A DNA stretch of 64,000 nt from JADJLQ01 sp034439915 (lineage in GTDB: Bacteria; Bacteroidota; Bacteroidia; Chitinophagales; Saprospiraceae): contig JAWXBI010000219.1 in the NCBI GenBank assembly GCA_034439915.1, positions 1 to 64,000 on the forward strand, read 5' to 3'. Positions 52,466-61,695 of the stretch are shown here, one piece after another. A program made the position numbers and the translations under genes. Position 1 is the first letter of the stretch. Every line of letters starts with the position of its first letter. The notes under the pieces were generated by a model. The model saw only the letters and a list, made by a program, of their open reading frames with translations. It was not told the DNA's origin and made no database searches.

Positions 52466-54754
52466 ATGGAAATTATTCGCACTAAGATAAGCTTACTTCG
52501 CTTCATACCCAGTGCCCGATGTGTTTTTACCGCGCTAGTTTTTTGTTTTATAACAATTTCGGTGTTCGCCCAGACCGGGCTAAGGGGAAGAGTGCTGGAT
52601 GAAACGAGCCACGAGGTGCTGGCAGGAGCGACAGTTAAGATAGGGTCCCGGGGAACCTTTACGGATTTGGGCGGCTTTTTTCATATTGAATTAAGTCCTG
52701 GCCCGCAGACGGTAGAAATTTCTTATGTGGGTTATCAAAATAGGGTGATTGAAATAGAAATCAATAAACCGGAATGGACTGATTCCACATTTTTATTGTC
52801 CCCGGAGGTCGGCATTTTACAGACTGCTGTCATCAGCGACTCCAGGTTCAGTAAACCACTAGGAGAAAGTTCTGTCTCCATGGAGGTTTTGAAAAGAAAT
52901 CTGCTGGATCACCTCAATTCGACTTCTGTCGACGAAATCCTGGATAAAGTACCCGGAATAAATATGATCGGAGACCAGGCCAATATTCGCGGAGGTTCAG
53001 GATTTAGTTATGGGGCAGGGAGCAGGGTATTATTGATGATAAACGAAGTCCCGGCACTCCAGGCTGATGCAGGCTACCCCAATTGGGATGATATCCCGGT
53101 CGAAAATATTGAGCAAATCGAAGTAATCAAAGGGGCATCGTCAGCCATTTATGGATCCTCAGCCCTCAATGGATTGATTCATGTGCGCACGGCTTATGCC
53201 AAATCGAATCCAGTCACCCAAGCCTCTTTATTTTACAATCCTGTCCTGGCTCCCAGGGATAAATCGCAACAATGGTGGACCCAGGCTCCCTATGCCCGAG
53301 GGGCCAGCCTGAGCCATGCCCGCAAAGCAGGTAAATGGGATTTGGTCGGAGGAGGGTATACTTATCAATCCAGGAGTTACAATCAAACTTCTAAATCGGC
53401 CTATCAACGGATTAATGGCAGTATCCAGTACCGGATCTCGGATCGATTATCCGTTGGAAGTCATTTTAACCTGAATTCAAGGGAGTCCAATGGTTTTTTT
53501 TATTGGAAAGACGGAGTAAACGCTTTTTTCAGACCGGACAGCCTTACTCTGAGCAATTCAAATTCCTTTAGATTTCATATTGACCCTTATATCACTTATT
53601 TTGATCCTACAGGGAATAAACATAGCCTGAGATCGAGGATCTATGTGGTCGACAACCAGGTATCGGGTGGCCAGTCAAACAGCTCTACCCTGGTATACAA
53701 CGAATACCAGTTTCAAAAAAATTGGGGAAAAACAAAGTGGATGACCACCGCCGGAATAGTTTCAGCGCACAACAAAACCAATTCCCAACTTTTCAGCAGG
53801 ATACCTTTTATGTCAGAAAACTTAGCAGTTTATTTGCAAGCAGAGAAAAAATTTGCAGAAAGGACTACCTTTTCATTTGGATGGAGGGTCGAAAATTTTA
53901 GAGTACACCGCCCGGAAGTTTTTGAAGGGGACACCTTGATTGGAGGGCTTAAGAAAGAACTTAAAAATTTATTCCGGTTGGGTTTGAACACCAGAATTGA
54001 CCAGTCTACTTTTATACGAGCATCCTGGGGCCAGGGTTTCCGATTTCCGACACTGGCAGAACAATTCATCACAACCACTTTCGGTTCCACATTTATATCA
54101 CCCAATCCCAGACTAAAAAGTGAAACCGGCTGGACTGCCGAGCTGGGGATTAAACGAGGATTCAAAATTCAGAACTTCCAAGGGTACATCGACGGAGCAT
54201 TATTTTGGTCCAAATACCGGGATATGATGGAATTTGTGTTTACGGGATTTGTAAAGGGATTTCAGTCGCAAAATATCGGCAATACCGACATCAAAGGTTA
54301 TGAATTGACTACCGGCGGTAGCTCCACGACTGGAAAACACCGCTGGTCAGTGATCGGTGGATATACTTTTATCAACCCAAGATTTGAGGTGTTTACAGAG
54401 GAAGACAACAGGAGGTCATCCGCTGATTTTAACATTCTTAAGTACCGGTCACGACATTTATTCAAACTGGATGTGGAAGATACCTTTGGCCAGTGGATAG
54501 TGGGTTCAGGTGTATTATATACCAGTAAAATGGAGGCGATCGATGCCATCTTCGAATTGGTGATCAATGGACTCAAATCGTTCCGCGAGACCCACCGTGG
54601 TTTTACGGTTTTTGATCTGAGGATAGCGAGAAAATGGAAACCCTTTACGTTTAACCTTATTTTGAAAAACGCATTCAATGAGGAATATTCCAGCCGTCCG
54701 GCATTGATGGACGCACCCAGAAACCTGACTTTCCGTGTAGATTATAAATTGTAA
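52466..54754 (+). CDS. TonB-dependent outer-membrane receptor
   Basis: A 762-residue receptor from ATG 52466; the longer frame would overlap the divergent T9SS gene. It has a signal or anchor segment (about 15-35), a carboxypeptidase-like regulatory domain (LRGRVLDETSHEVLAGATV, about 40-110), a plug (VDEILDKVPGINMIGDQANI, VEVIKGASSAIYGSSALNG) and a barrel ending LTFRVDYKL. The plug and barrel resemble siderophore or cobalamin receptors more than SusC. The ligand is unknown. The neighbouring T9SS cargo could be a related surface protein. Confidence 0.9.
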   Translation: MEIIRTKISLLRFIPSARCVFTALVFCFITISVFAQTGLRGRVLDETSHEVLAGATVKIGSRGTFTDLGGFFHIELSPGPQTVEISYVGYQNRVIEIEINKPEWTDSTFLLSPEVGILQTAVISDSRFSKPLGESSVSMEVLKRNLLDHLNSTSVDEILDKVPGINMIGDQANIRGGSGFSYGAGSRVLLMINEVPALQADAGYPNWDDIPVENIEQIEVIKGASSAIYGSSALNGLIHVRTAYAKSNPVTQASLFYNPVLAPRDKSQQWWTQAPYARGASLSHARKAGKWDLVGGGYTYQSRSYNQTSKSAYQRINGSIQYRISDRLSVGSHFNLNSRESNGFFYWKDGVNAFFRPDSLTLSNSNSFRFHIDPYITYFDPTGNKHSLRSRIYVVDNQVSGGQSNSSTLVYNEYQFQKNWGKTKWMTTAGIVSAHNKTNSQLFSRIPFMSENLAVYLQAEKKFAERTTFSFGWRVENFRVHRPEVFEGDTLIGGLKKELKNLFRLGLNTRIDQSTFIRASWGQGFRFPTLAEQFITTTFGSTFISPNPRLKSETGWTAELGIKRGFKIQNFQGYIDGALFWSKYRDMMEFVFTGFVKGFQSQNIGNTDIKGYELTTGGSSTTGKHRWSVIGGYTFINPRFEVFTEEDNRRSSADFNILKYRSRHLFKLDVEDTFGQWIVGSGVLYTSKMEAIDAIFELVINGLKSFRETHRGFTVFDLRIARKWKPFTFNLILKNAFNEEYSSRPALMDAPRNLTFRVDYKL

Positions 54755-54800
54755 ACCTACCTCGGGGATCCTTGTTAAATTAATTAATTAACCCGACATC

Positions 54801-55265
54801 ATGGAGATTACCTTTAATACACCGGCCGTTTTGTTTCCAGCCATCAGTTTGCTGATGCTGGCTTACACCAACCGGTTTCTTGCATTGGCCAACCTGATCC
54901 GGAAATTGCACGAAGAATATCAAACCGGTAAAGACAAAAAACTGATTATGCTCCAGATTATGGGCCTGAGGCGAAGGTTATATTATGTGAGGTGGATGCA
55001 AGGGTTGGGAGTACTGAGTTTTTTGATCTGTGTAACGACTATGTTTTGCATTTACAGCGGTTGGCAATCGGTTGCCCAGGTATTGTTTGCTTTTAGCCTG
55101 ATCGCCTTATCCTTTTCGCTGATATTTTCTCTGATTGAGATCGTACAATCTACCAATGCCCTGGAATTGGAGCTCAGTGATATGCAGGATTTGGATGGAG
55201 AAGGCTTTTTCAGCGAGTTATGGAAAAAGTACAAACAGGCTAAAAAGGAAAAAGGCCCGGTTTAA
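54801..55265 (+). CDS. DUF2721 membrane protein
   Basis: A 154-residue protein with three hydrophobic helices (about 9-33, 66-90 and 95-115), a cytosolic loop with RKLHEEYQTGKDK between the first two, and an acidic C-terminal tail ending in a Lys-rich segment. This is the DUF2721 layout, a family of small bacterial membrane proteins of unknown function. A hairpin that may terminate transcription overlaps its stop codon. The neighbouring Kbp-like gene is convergent, 25 bases away. Confidence 0.85.
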   Translation: MEITFNTPAVLFPAISLLMLAYTNRFLALANLIRKLHEEYQTGKDKKLIMLQIMGLRRRLYYVRWMQGLGVLSFLICVTTMFCIYSGWQSVAQVLFAFSLIALSFSLIFSLIEIVQSTNALELELSDMQDLDGEGFFSELWKKYKQAKKEKGPV

Positions 55266-55275
55266 AGGGCCTTTG
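55252..55275. terminator. bidirectional hairpin between DUF2721 and the Kbp-like gene
   Basis: AAAGGCCC (55252-55259) and GGGCCTTT (55268-55275) are a perfect 8-base stem with an 8-base loop, overlapping the DUF2721 stop. The convergent gene ends 16 bases beyond. The flanking AT stretch could act as the U-run in either direction. The arrangement suits a shared terminator. Confidence 0.55.
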
Positions 55276-55290
55276 AAAATAATTTTAGGA

Positions 55291-55767
55291 TTATTTTGGA
55301 ATTCTGAGCATCTGGCCCGGATAAATTTTATCCGGATGTTTAAGCATAGGCTTATTCGCTTCAAAAATTTCAGGGTAACGCATCGGGTCACCATAAAAAT
55401 GTTTGGCAATTTTGGACAGTGAATCACCGGATTTTACCTCGTACAGGTCGGCTTCCGGCTCACTCACTAAAACGGAAACCCGGTCGTCAACAGAGGCGAT
55501 ACCCTCAACATTACCCAAGGCCAGGATAAGTTTTTCCTTATCCGATTGGGTCTGTGCCTGGCCATAGGCAGTGACTTTATCCCCTTCGATGTCGATGTCT
55601 AAATTTTCGATGGATAAGCCGAGGCCAGTGACATAGCTCTGGATGGCAGCTATTCTTCTTTCGCGATCGATAGCCGTGGCGTCTTCTGTCGTTGTTGCGG
55701 GAGTTGATTCAGCCTTTTTACCAAATAACTTCTCGCCGGCGGTTTTTAAAAATGAAAATAAACCCAT
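55291..55767 (-). CDS. BON-LysM protein of the Kbp/YgaU type
   Basis: A 158-residue protein. The N-terminus MGLFSFLKTAGEKLFGKK resembles E. coli Kbp/YgaU, with no signal peptide. A BON domain (about 35-95; DKVTAYGQAQTQSDKEKLI, GIASVDDRVSV) is followed by a LysM domain (about 108-157; YEVKSGDSLSKIAKHFYGD, IFEANKPMLKHPDKIYPGQ). E. coli Kbp binds potassium in the cytosol, and BON-LysM proteins of this type are widespread. Whether this one binds potassium is inference from architecture. Confidence 0.9.
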   Translation of the reverse strand: MGLFSFLKTAGEKLFGKKAESTPATTTEDATAIDRERRIAAIQSYVTGLGLSIENLDIDIEGDKVTAYGQAQTQSDKEKLILALGNVEGIASVDDRVSVLVSEPEADLYEVKSGDSLSKIAKHFYGDPMRYPEIFEANKPMLKHPDKIYPGQMLRIPK

Positions 55768-55903
55768 AAATAATGTTTGTTTAAGTTAAAAAATCGAAAA
55801 CAAAATTACTCCGGTTTTTATTAATATGCATAGTGAGATTCATAGCTTAACTGAATTCTCCAGAAGCCCGGCCCGGGTGGGAAAAATTTGAAATAAAAAG
55901 TGG

Positions 55904-55911
55904 TATATTTG
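55904..55911 (+). promoter_or_regulatory. -7 box TATATTTG upstream of secDF
   Basis: TATATTTG matches TAnnTTTG exactly, 37 bases before the ATG at 55949. The leader contains an (AT)n-rich tract. A TTTG lies too close (13-base spacing), so no upstream element is assigned. Confidence 0.45.
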
Positions 55912-55948
55912 TGCCGCTTTTTAAATATATATATATAAAAAACTTAAT

Positions 55949-58900
55949 ATGTTAGGTAAAGGTTTAGTGAAATTTTTCTTTGTTCTTCTGGTGATCGTGT
56001 GTGTCCTTCAGTTTTTATTCATGCTCCCCACGAATAGAATTGAAAATAAGGCAGATAAGTTTGCCCAAATGGCAATTGACTCCCTGCCGGATAGTCTGGA
56101 CGCAGACGCTTCTTATAAATTAGCCCGTGCAGCGTTTTTAGATTCTGTTTCTGATGAGGTGATTTTTAGTATACCGGGTATAAAAAAATATACTTATCAG
56201 GAGTTGAAACAACAACAACTGGCTTTAGGATTGGATCTTAAAGGCGGATTGAATACCATCTTACAGGTGGACCTTAAGGATTTTTTGATTCGATTATCAA
56301 AAAACAGTCAGGATCCTGATTTCCTGGCCGCTTTGGATAATGCTGAAAAAGCCATGGCCAACGACAACAGGAATTACATCACCATTTTCGGAGAAGAATT
56401 CCAGAAGCTGGCAAAAGGGAAAAAACTGGCACCTATATTTCAACGAGATCCGGGTTTAAGAGAACAAATCAACCTGGAGACTTCTGATGCTTCAGTGTTG
56501 AATATCCTGCGGACAAAAGCCAATGAGACGGTAAAACTTACTTACGACCGGTTGGTCAACCGGATTGACAAGTTTGGAGTTGTTTCTCCAAACGTTTCAT
56601 TGGATGCGAGCCGGGATCAAATCTCTGTGGAGCTTCCCGGAGTCGAAAATGCCGAGCGTGCAAAGCGACTGCTTCAAACAACCGCCAAGCTCGAGTTTTT
56701 TGATGTATACCGTGCCGGTGACCCCGGAACGACCTCACCCAGTATATTAAACACTCTGGTAGATGCGGATGCAGCCTTAAAATCCAAGATGGGAGAAGAT
56801 ACGATGACCGTGGATTCCACCACCAGGATAGACACCTTAATCAGCCAGGTGCAAGACAGTCTGGGCAATATTATCGATTCTACCTATGCTTATGATACAG
56901 TGACCGTGGCCACTGACCCTATGGCCAACAGGGGGCCCTTACTGCGGGACTTTACCCCGAATTTTGTCAACCAGGACCGGACCAGTTTTACCTTCTCTCC
57001 TGCTGTTATGGGGGTGAGTGAAGGAAATAGAAGGGATAGGGTACTTAACCTGCTGAATGATCCATCAATAAAAGCACTTTTTCCCAAGGACCTTGAATTC
57101 CGATGGTCTGCTAAACCGGTCAGCCTAACCAATACCACCGACGGAGAAAACTCCAGCATGTACTTCCTCTATGCTATTCGCAAGAAAAAAGGGTCTGACG
57201 AAGCTCCTATCCAGGGTGAATCCATTGTTCAGGCGCAGCCTTCCTCCAATCGCAATGGACAAACTACGGTGACCTTGAAAATGGATAATGCCGGTTCCAA
57301 AACCTGGGCCGACATGACGACAAAAGCTGCCCAAGACAATAACCGGGAGATTGCAATATGCCTGGATGCAGAAGTAGTATCCTGTCCAAGTGTCAATGGG
57401 CCTATTACAGGAGGTGATACGGAAATTACCGGAAGTTTTACTGTACAGGAAGCGACTGACCTGGCTAATATACTTCAGGTTGGAAAATTACCCGCAAAAA
57501 CCAAAATCATTCAGGAGTCCCTCATAGGTCCCTCTTTAGGAAAAGAAAATATCAGAAAAAGTTTATGGTCCATCGGACTGGGCTTTTTTATCGTCTTAGC
57601 CTTTATGATCTTCTATTACGGAGGCGGTGGGGTAGTCTCTATTCTGGCGTTGTTAGCCAACCTGCTGTTTATCATCGGATCATTGGCCTCCCTGGGCACT
57701 GTTCTTACCTTACCTGGTATTGCCGGTATCGTATTGACCATAGGTATGGCCGTAGATGCGAACGTAATTATTTACGAACGAATAAAAGAAGAATTGCGGT
57801 CAGGCAAGTCGTTGTTTACTTCTGTTGCCGAAGGGTTTAAACTATCCCTGGCTGCCATCCTGGATTCCAACGTTACTACTTTATTAATGGGGGTTATCCT
57901 CATCTATTTTGGTATTGGTCCTATCAAAGGATTTGGTACTGTGCTCGTGGTCGGTATCGTCTTCACGGTATTCACCGCTTTATTGATGACGCGTTTAATC
58001 ATTGATTCCTGGTTAAGTAAAGGAAAGCCCCTGACCTTTTGGACTAAGTATACGGAGAACGTCTTCAAACGCTTCAACGTAAACTGGATTGGGATGAGGT
58101 TTAAAGCCTATATTTTTTCGGGTACGCTGATCGTGCTTGGTTTGATCTCCATTTTTACCCGTGGTTTTGATCTGGGTGTGGATTTTAAAGGTGGTTATTC
58201 CTATAATATTGACATGGGCTCCAACACCCATTCTGCTGACCAGATCCGTGAGGTACTTCAAAAAACGCTGGGAGGCACTCCGGTCATTAAGGCAATCGAC
58301 GTGACCAATACGTATAATATCACCACGGCCTATCTCATTAACGACCAGGATGCAGATGCTCCTGAACGCGTTTTATCTAAAATCCATGAAGGATTAATTA
58401 CCCTACCCGGCGTGGAAAGTCTTAAAATTGAAGAACTCAGGAATACCAATGGCAAGGGAATGCACGTAACGAGTTTTACTAAAGTCGGGCCGACGATAGC
58501 GGATGATATCCGAGCGAGTGCTATCTGGTCGACCCTGCTCGGATTATTGGTGATCTTTTTATATATTTTAATCCGGTTCAACAGATGGCAATTTAGTTTG
58601 GGCGCTACGGTGGCCCTGGCCCATGATGTATTGATCACGATTGGTATTTTCTCTTTGCTGCATGGCTGGTTTCCCATATCCATGGAGATCGATCAGGCTT
58701 TTATAGCGGCTATCCTTACCTTAATCGGTTATTCCATCAATGACACGGTAATTATTTTTGACCGGATCCGTGAATTTTTGGGACATTATTCTACAAAAAG
58801 TGAATCGGAAATTGTTAATGATGCCATCAACAGTACCCTTACCAGGACGGTGATCACCTCCTTGACGGTGTTTTTTACCATATTTGTATTGCTGGTATTC

Positions 58901-59098
58901 GGTGGTTCGTCGATCAAAGGTTTCGCTTTTGCTATGACCATCGGGGTCTTGGTGGGTAGTTATTCTACTATTTTTATCGCTGCACCGATTTTGGTAGATT
59001 TTAGTAAAAAATCCAATGAACCTAAAAACGCTGCATCGGTGGTGAAAAAAGGATTATCTAAACAACCTTTACAACCCGTAGGAGCTAAAACAAAATAG
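55949..59098 (+). CDS. secDF: fused protein translocase subunit SecDF
   Basis: A 1049-residue fusion of SecD and SecF, the proton-driven part of the Sec export motor. SecD: N-terminal helix (about 5-25), LDLKGG at about 95-100, a large periplasmic P1 domain (about 100-520), then six helices with GMAVDANVIIYERIKEE near residue 600. SecF: LGVDFKGGYSY at about 742-752 and ILTLIGYSINDTVIIFDRIRE near 925. All RND signature motifs are present. The size fits Bacteroidota fusions. A strong terminator follows at 59129. Confidence 0.96.
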   Translation: MLGKGLVKFFFVLLVIVCVLQFLFMLPTNRIENKADKFAQMAIDSLPDSLDADASYKLARAAFLDSVSDEVIFSIPGIKKYTYQELKQQQLALGLDLKGGLNTILQVDLKDFLIRLSKNSQDPDFLAALDNAEKAMANDNRNYITIFGEEFQKLAKGKKLAPIFQRDPGLREQINLETSDASVLNILRTKANETVKLTYDRLVNRIDKFGVVSPNVSLDASRDQISVELPGVENAERAKRLLQTTAKLEFFDVYRAGDPGTTSPSILNTLVDADAALKSKMGEDTMTVDSTTRIDTLISQVQDSLGNIIDSTYAYDTVTVATDPMANRGPLLRDFTPNFVNQDRTSFTFSPAVMGVSEGNRRDRVLNLLNDPSIKALFPKDLEFRWSAKPVSLTNTTDGENSSMYFLYAIRKKKGSDEAPIQGESIVQAQPSSNRNGQTTVTLKMDNAGSKTWADMTTKAAQDNNREIAICLDAEVVSCPSVNGPITGGDTEITGSFTVQEATDLANILQVGKLPAKTKIIQESLIGPSLGKENIRKSLWSIGLGFFIVLAFMIFYYGGGGVVSILALLANLLFIIGSLASLGTVLTLPGIAGIVLTIGMAVDANVIIYERIKEELRSGKSLFTSVAEGFKLSLAAILDSNVTTLLMGVILIYFGIGPIKGFGTVLVVGIVFTVFTALLMTRLIIDSWLSKGKPLTFWTKYTENVFKRFNVNWIGMRFKAYIFSGTLIVLGLISIFTRGFDLGVDFKGGYSYNIDMGSNTHSADQIREVLQKTLGGTPVIKAIDVTNTYNITTAYLINDQDADAPERVLSKIHEGLITLPGVESLKIEELRNTNGKGMHVTSFTKVGPTIADDIRASAIWSTLLGLLVIFLYILIRFNRWQFSLGATVALAHDVLITIGIFSLLHGWFPISMEIDQAFIAAILTLIGYSINDTVIIFDRIREFLGHYSTKSESEIVNDAINSTLTRTVITSLTVFFTIFVLLVFGGSSIKGFAFAMTIGVLVGSYSTIFIAAPILVDFSKKSNEPKNAASVVKKGLSKQPLQPVGAKTK

Positions 59099-59128
59099 GG
59101 TTTACCATTCGCAAATGCTCATTCTCCA

Positions 59129-59172
59129 AGAGCCTGCTTGACAATCCAGCAGGCTCTTTGTATTTTTAGTAG
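59129..59172 (+). terminator. rho-independent terminator after secDF
   Basis: AGAGCCTGCT (59129-59138) and AGCAGGCTCT (59148-59157) form a perfect 10-base stem with a 9-base loop, followed by a T-rich run (TTTGTATTTTT). It lies 31 bases after the secDF stop and just before the next gene, and is the best terminator in the window. Confidence 0.8.
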
Positions 59173-59192
59173 TTCAAACCCGATTTGGAATA

Positions 59193-61202
59193 ATGAATTT
59201 TACCCGTTTTATTCAATTTGTCTTTTATACTTTCTGTATTTTTTTGTTCCAGTGGTGTACCACCATCCAGAAAGCAAAAACAGGGACGGACGCATTTGAT
59301 CGCAAACAATTTTTTTTGGCCGCTTCGTTGTATGAAAAAGAGTTTGAAGAAAATTCGGATAAAAATATCAAAGCAAAACTGGCTTATGGAGCTGCCATGG
59401 CCTATCAAAAAACCAATGAAACCACTAAATCTATCCCGTGGTTTCGCGAAGCTGCCCAACTTGGATTTGGTGATGCAGCCTGGAGGAATTACGGCCTTGC
59501 TCTGATTCAAAACCGACAATACGATGAAGCCATCACCGTTTTTGATGCCCGGATGCAGGAGAAAGGAAATTCGGACGAATTCCGCCTTTTATTATCTTCT
59601 GCGAGACAAGCCCGTACCCTTTACCTGGAGAAACTGGATATCTATACTATAGACCCTATGCCTTTCAATACCGAGGCATCTGAATATGCGCCGGTGCTAA
59701 ACCCAGACGGAACCCTGGTATTCACCTCTGATCGCCCAACCGGCACCGGGGAAGAAAATTACAAATGGACGGGCAGGAAGTTTTCTGATTTGTTTGTAAC
59801 TACGGCTTCTGCATCCGACGCAAATTTGATGGATCCTGTCATTAACACCATTGCTAATGAAGGCACCGCTTGTTTTAGCAGTGATGGTCAAACTATGTTT
59901 TTTACCCGTTGCGGACTTTCCGTAGATATCAGTGATGCCTACTGTAAGATTTATTATACCCAAAAAACCAATTCTTCCTGGACCGAACCGGTGGCGTTGA
60001 ATTTTCAAAAAGAACAAATCAACTATATGCACCCCTGCATGGCGGCCAATGATTCCGTTTTGTTTTTTGTTTCGGACAACGAAAAAGGGGAGGGCGGTTT
60101 TGATATTTATTATACAGAATGGGTTGATCAATCCTGGTCGGAACCTGAACGTTTAGGCAGACGGATCAATACTGAAAACAATGAAAAGTTTCCTTTTATG
60201 TATGCCGACACGCTTTATTTTGCCTCTGACCGGCTGGGGGGACTGGGCGGACTGGACATCTATAAATCCTTTGTCAATGCGGAAGGAGACTGGCAACCTC
60301 CGATCAATCTCAAATCGCCGATCAACAGCAGCGAAGATGATTTTGGACTCATTATTGATCCAACCCTGATCGTTAACGGTAACCTCAACGGATATTTCAG
60401 TTCTTCGCGTCTCGGAGGAATGGGCAAAGATGATATCTACCGATTTACCCGAACTAAAACCGATGAATCGGTTTTGATCGCCAACGTTCCGGAAAAACCA
60501 AAAGACTCATCCGTCGCGAAACCGATTAATTACAAAGCATTTTTATCGATTCATGTCATTCAACCGGTGCGGGCCAATGCGGACGACCCCAATAGCCCGG
60601 TCATTGATAAAAAATCCATTCCAAATGCCCTGGTCTTACTGAGGGAAGGGACTACCCCAACACAACTCCAGACCAATACCAATGGGTTTGTATTAAAGGA
60701 AATCAATTACGACCAGAATTACTTTATACTGGCTAATACCCCGGGATTGCTCAATTCGAGTAAACTTTTAAGTACGTTTGACGCCAGGGATCCCAATAAC
60801 CCGATTAAAACCTTTAATGTAGAAATCGTTTTGGATAAGTCATTTGCCGGTAAGGAAATCCTGATTCCCGATATTTTTTACGATTTGGATAAATGGGCTA
60901 TCCGGGAAGATGCCGCCCCGCCTTTGGATCAACTGACTCAATTACTCAAAGACAATCCCAGAATCCGGATCCAGTTGTCATCCCATACGGACTGCCGCGG
61001 TACCGACCCTTATAATCAGGAACTTTCGCAAAAAAGAGCCCAGGCGGCCATAGAATATCTGATACAAAAAGGTATAGCAGCCAACCGGCTGGTTCCCCGC
61101 GGATTTGGTGAATCCCAATTGATGAATAAATGTATCTGCGAACAATGTACAGAAGATGAGCATCAATCCAACCGCAGGACTACTTTCCTGATTATGGAGT
61201 AA
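59193..61202 (+). CDS. TPR-PD40-OmpA envelope protein (PorE-like)
   Basis: A 669-residue exported protein. The N-terminal signal may be a lipoprotein type, with Cys near residue 22 in FQWC, a weak lipobox. TPR repeats occupy about residues 35-140 (YGAAMAYQKTNETTKS, NYGLALIQNRQYDEAI). WD40-like PD40 beta-propeller repeats follow (about 165-425; SDRLGGLGGLDIY, SSSRLGGMGKDDIY). A short carboxypeptidase-like segment precedes a C-terminal OmpA domain (about 545-669; SSHTDCRGTDPYNQELSQKRAQ). This layout is that of the T9SS-linked PorE and related peptidoglycan-anchored proteins. It is not near the other por genes. The 3' end overlaps a convergent gene by 11 bases. Confidence 0.88.
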   Translation: MNFTRFIQFVFYTFCIFLFQWCTTIQKAKTGTDAFDRKQFFLAASLYEKEFEENSDKNIKAKLAYGAAMAYQKTNETTKSIPWFREAAQLGFGDAAWRNYGLALIQNRQYDEAITVFDARMQEKGNSDEFRLLLSSARQARTLYLEKLDIYTIDPMPFNTEASEYAPVLNPDGTLVFTSDRPTGTGEENYKWTGRKFSDLFVTTASASDANLMDPVINTIANEGTACFSSDGQTMFFTRCGLSVDISDAYCKIYYTQKTNSSWTEPVALNFQKEQINYMHPCMAANDSVLFFVSDNEKGEGGFDIYYTEWVDQSWSEPERLGRRINTENNEKFPFMYADTLYFASDRLGGLGGLDIYKSFVNAEGDWQPPINLKSPINSSEDDFGLIIDPTLIVNGNLNGYFSSSRLGGMGKDDIYRFTRTKTDESVLIANVPEKPKDSSVAKPINYKAFLSIHVIQPVRANADDPNSPVIDKKSIPNALVLLREGTTPTQLQTNTNGFVLKEINYDQNYFILANTPGLLNSSKLLSTFDARDPNNPIKTFNVEIVLDKSFAGKEILIPDIFYDLDKWAIREDAAPPLDQLTQLLKDNPRIRIQLSSHTDCRGTDPYNQELSQKRAQAAIEYLIQKGIAANRLVPRGFGESQLMNKCICEQCTEDEHQSNRRTTFLIME

Positions 61203-61611
61203 GGGTAAGCGTCCTTAGATCTTTCCATATCATTCCTTTGTTTTCTTTATTGCCGGCCACCCGGGCAACAGGGTCAGTCAGATAAATATAAAAGGGTTCG
61301 AAATAAGTCAATTGATAAGGCTTGAGCAGGATATTTAATCCCATTTCCATTGGTGGTATTCCAAAAGATATCACCAGTCGGATTTGTTTTTGGGCCCAAA
61401 GCAGTTGGTAGTTGATCTTGAGATCCGGATTATAAACCTGATGGCACGATCTCATCCCCGGCCAGTCAAAAGCCTGAATCATTTTATCTGTAAAAAGGAT
61501 CTCATCCGGCGCAAGTTTATTATGGATAAGTATAATTTCCCCGGCATTGTCCCAGGTTGTGTCCAGGTCAGGTGCGTTATAATGCCGGATGGAGTGCAGA
61601 AAATGATTCAT
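61192..61611 (-). CDS. uncharacterised small protein
   Basis: A 139-residue protein I do not recognise. It is soluble, Trp- and Tyr-rich, with no signal peptide or membrane segment. It has a regular alternation suggesting a compact alpha/beta fold (EIILIHNKLAPDEILFTDKMI, then IRLVISFGIPP and YFEPFYIYLTDPVARV). The ATG at 61611 lies about 85 bases from the divergent aminotransferase start. It overlaps the end of the OmpA-type gene by 11 bases tail to tail. It could be a small nucleic-acid or replication-associated protein, but nothing supports that directly. Confidence 0.65.
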   Translation of the reverse strand: MNHFLHSIRHYNAPDLDTTWDNAGEIILIHNKLAPDEILFTDKMIQAFDWPGMRSCHQVYNPDLKINYQLLWAQKQIRLVISFGIPPMEMGLNILLKPYQLTYFEPFYIYLTDPVARVAGNKENKGMIWKDLRTLTLTP

Positions 61612-61661
61612 TCGTCGCGGGACCCTGTATTACCTGAATGGCGGTGCATATTGAAATTACT

Positions 61662-61669
61662 TATATTTG
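61662..61669 (+). promoter_or_regulatory. -7 box TATATTTG for the aminotransferase
   Basis: TATATTTG matches TAnnTTTG exactly, 26 bases before the ATG at 61696. No ideal TTTG is found upstream. The divergent small gene starts about 50 bases away on the other strand. Confidence 0.5.
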
Positions 61670-61695
61670 CAAATATAAATTATACTTGTCATCCT

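Noticed and set aside
54780..54791. TTAATTAATTAA palindrome before the DUF2721 gene
   Set aside because: Low-complexity AT sequence expected by chance.
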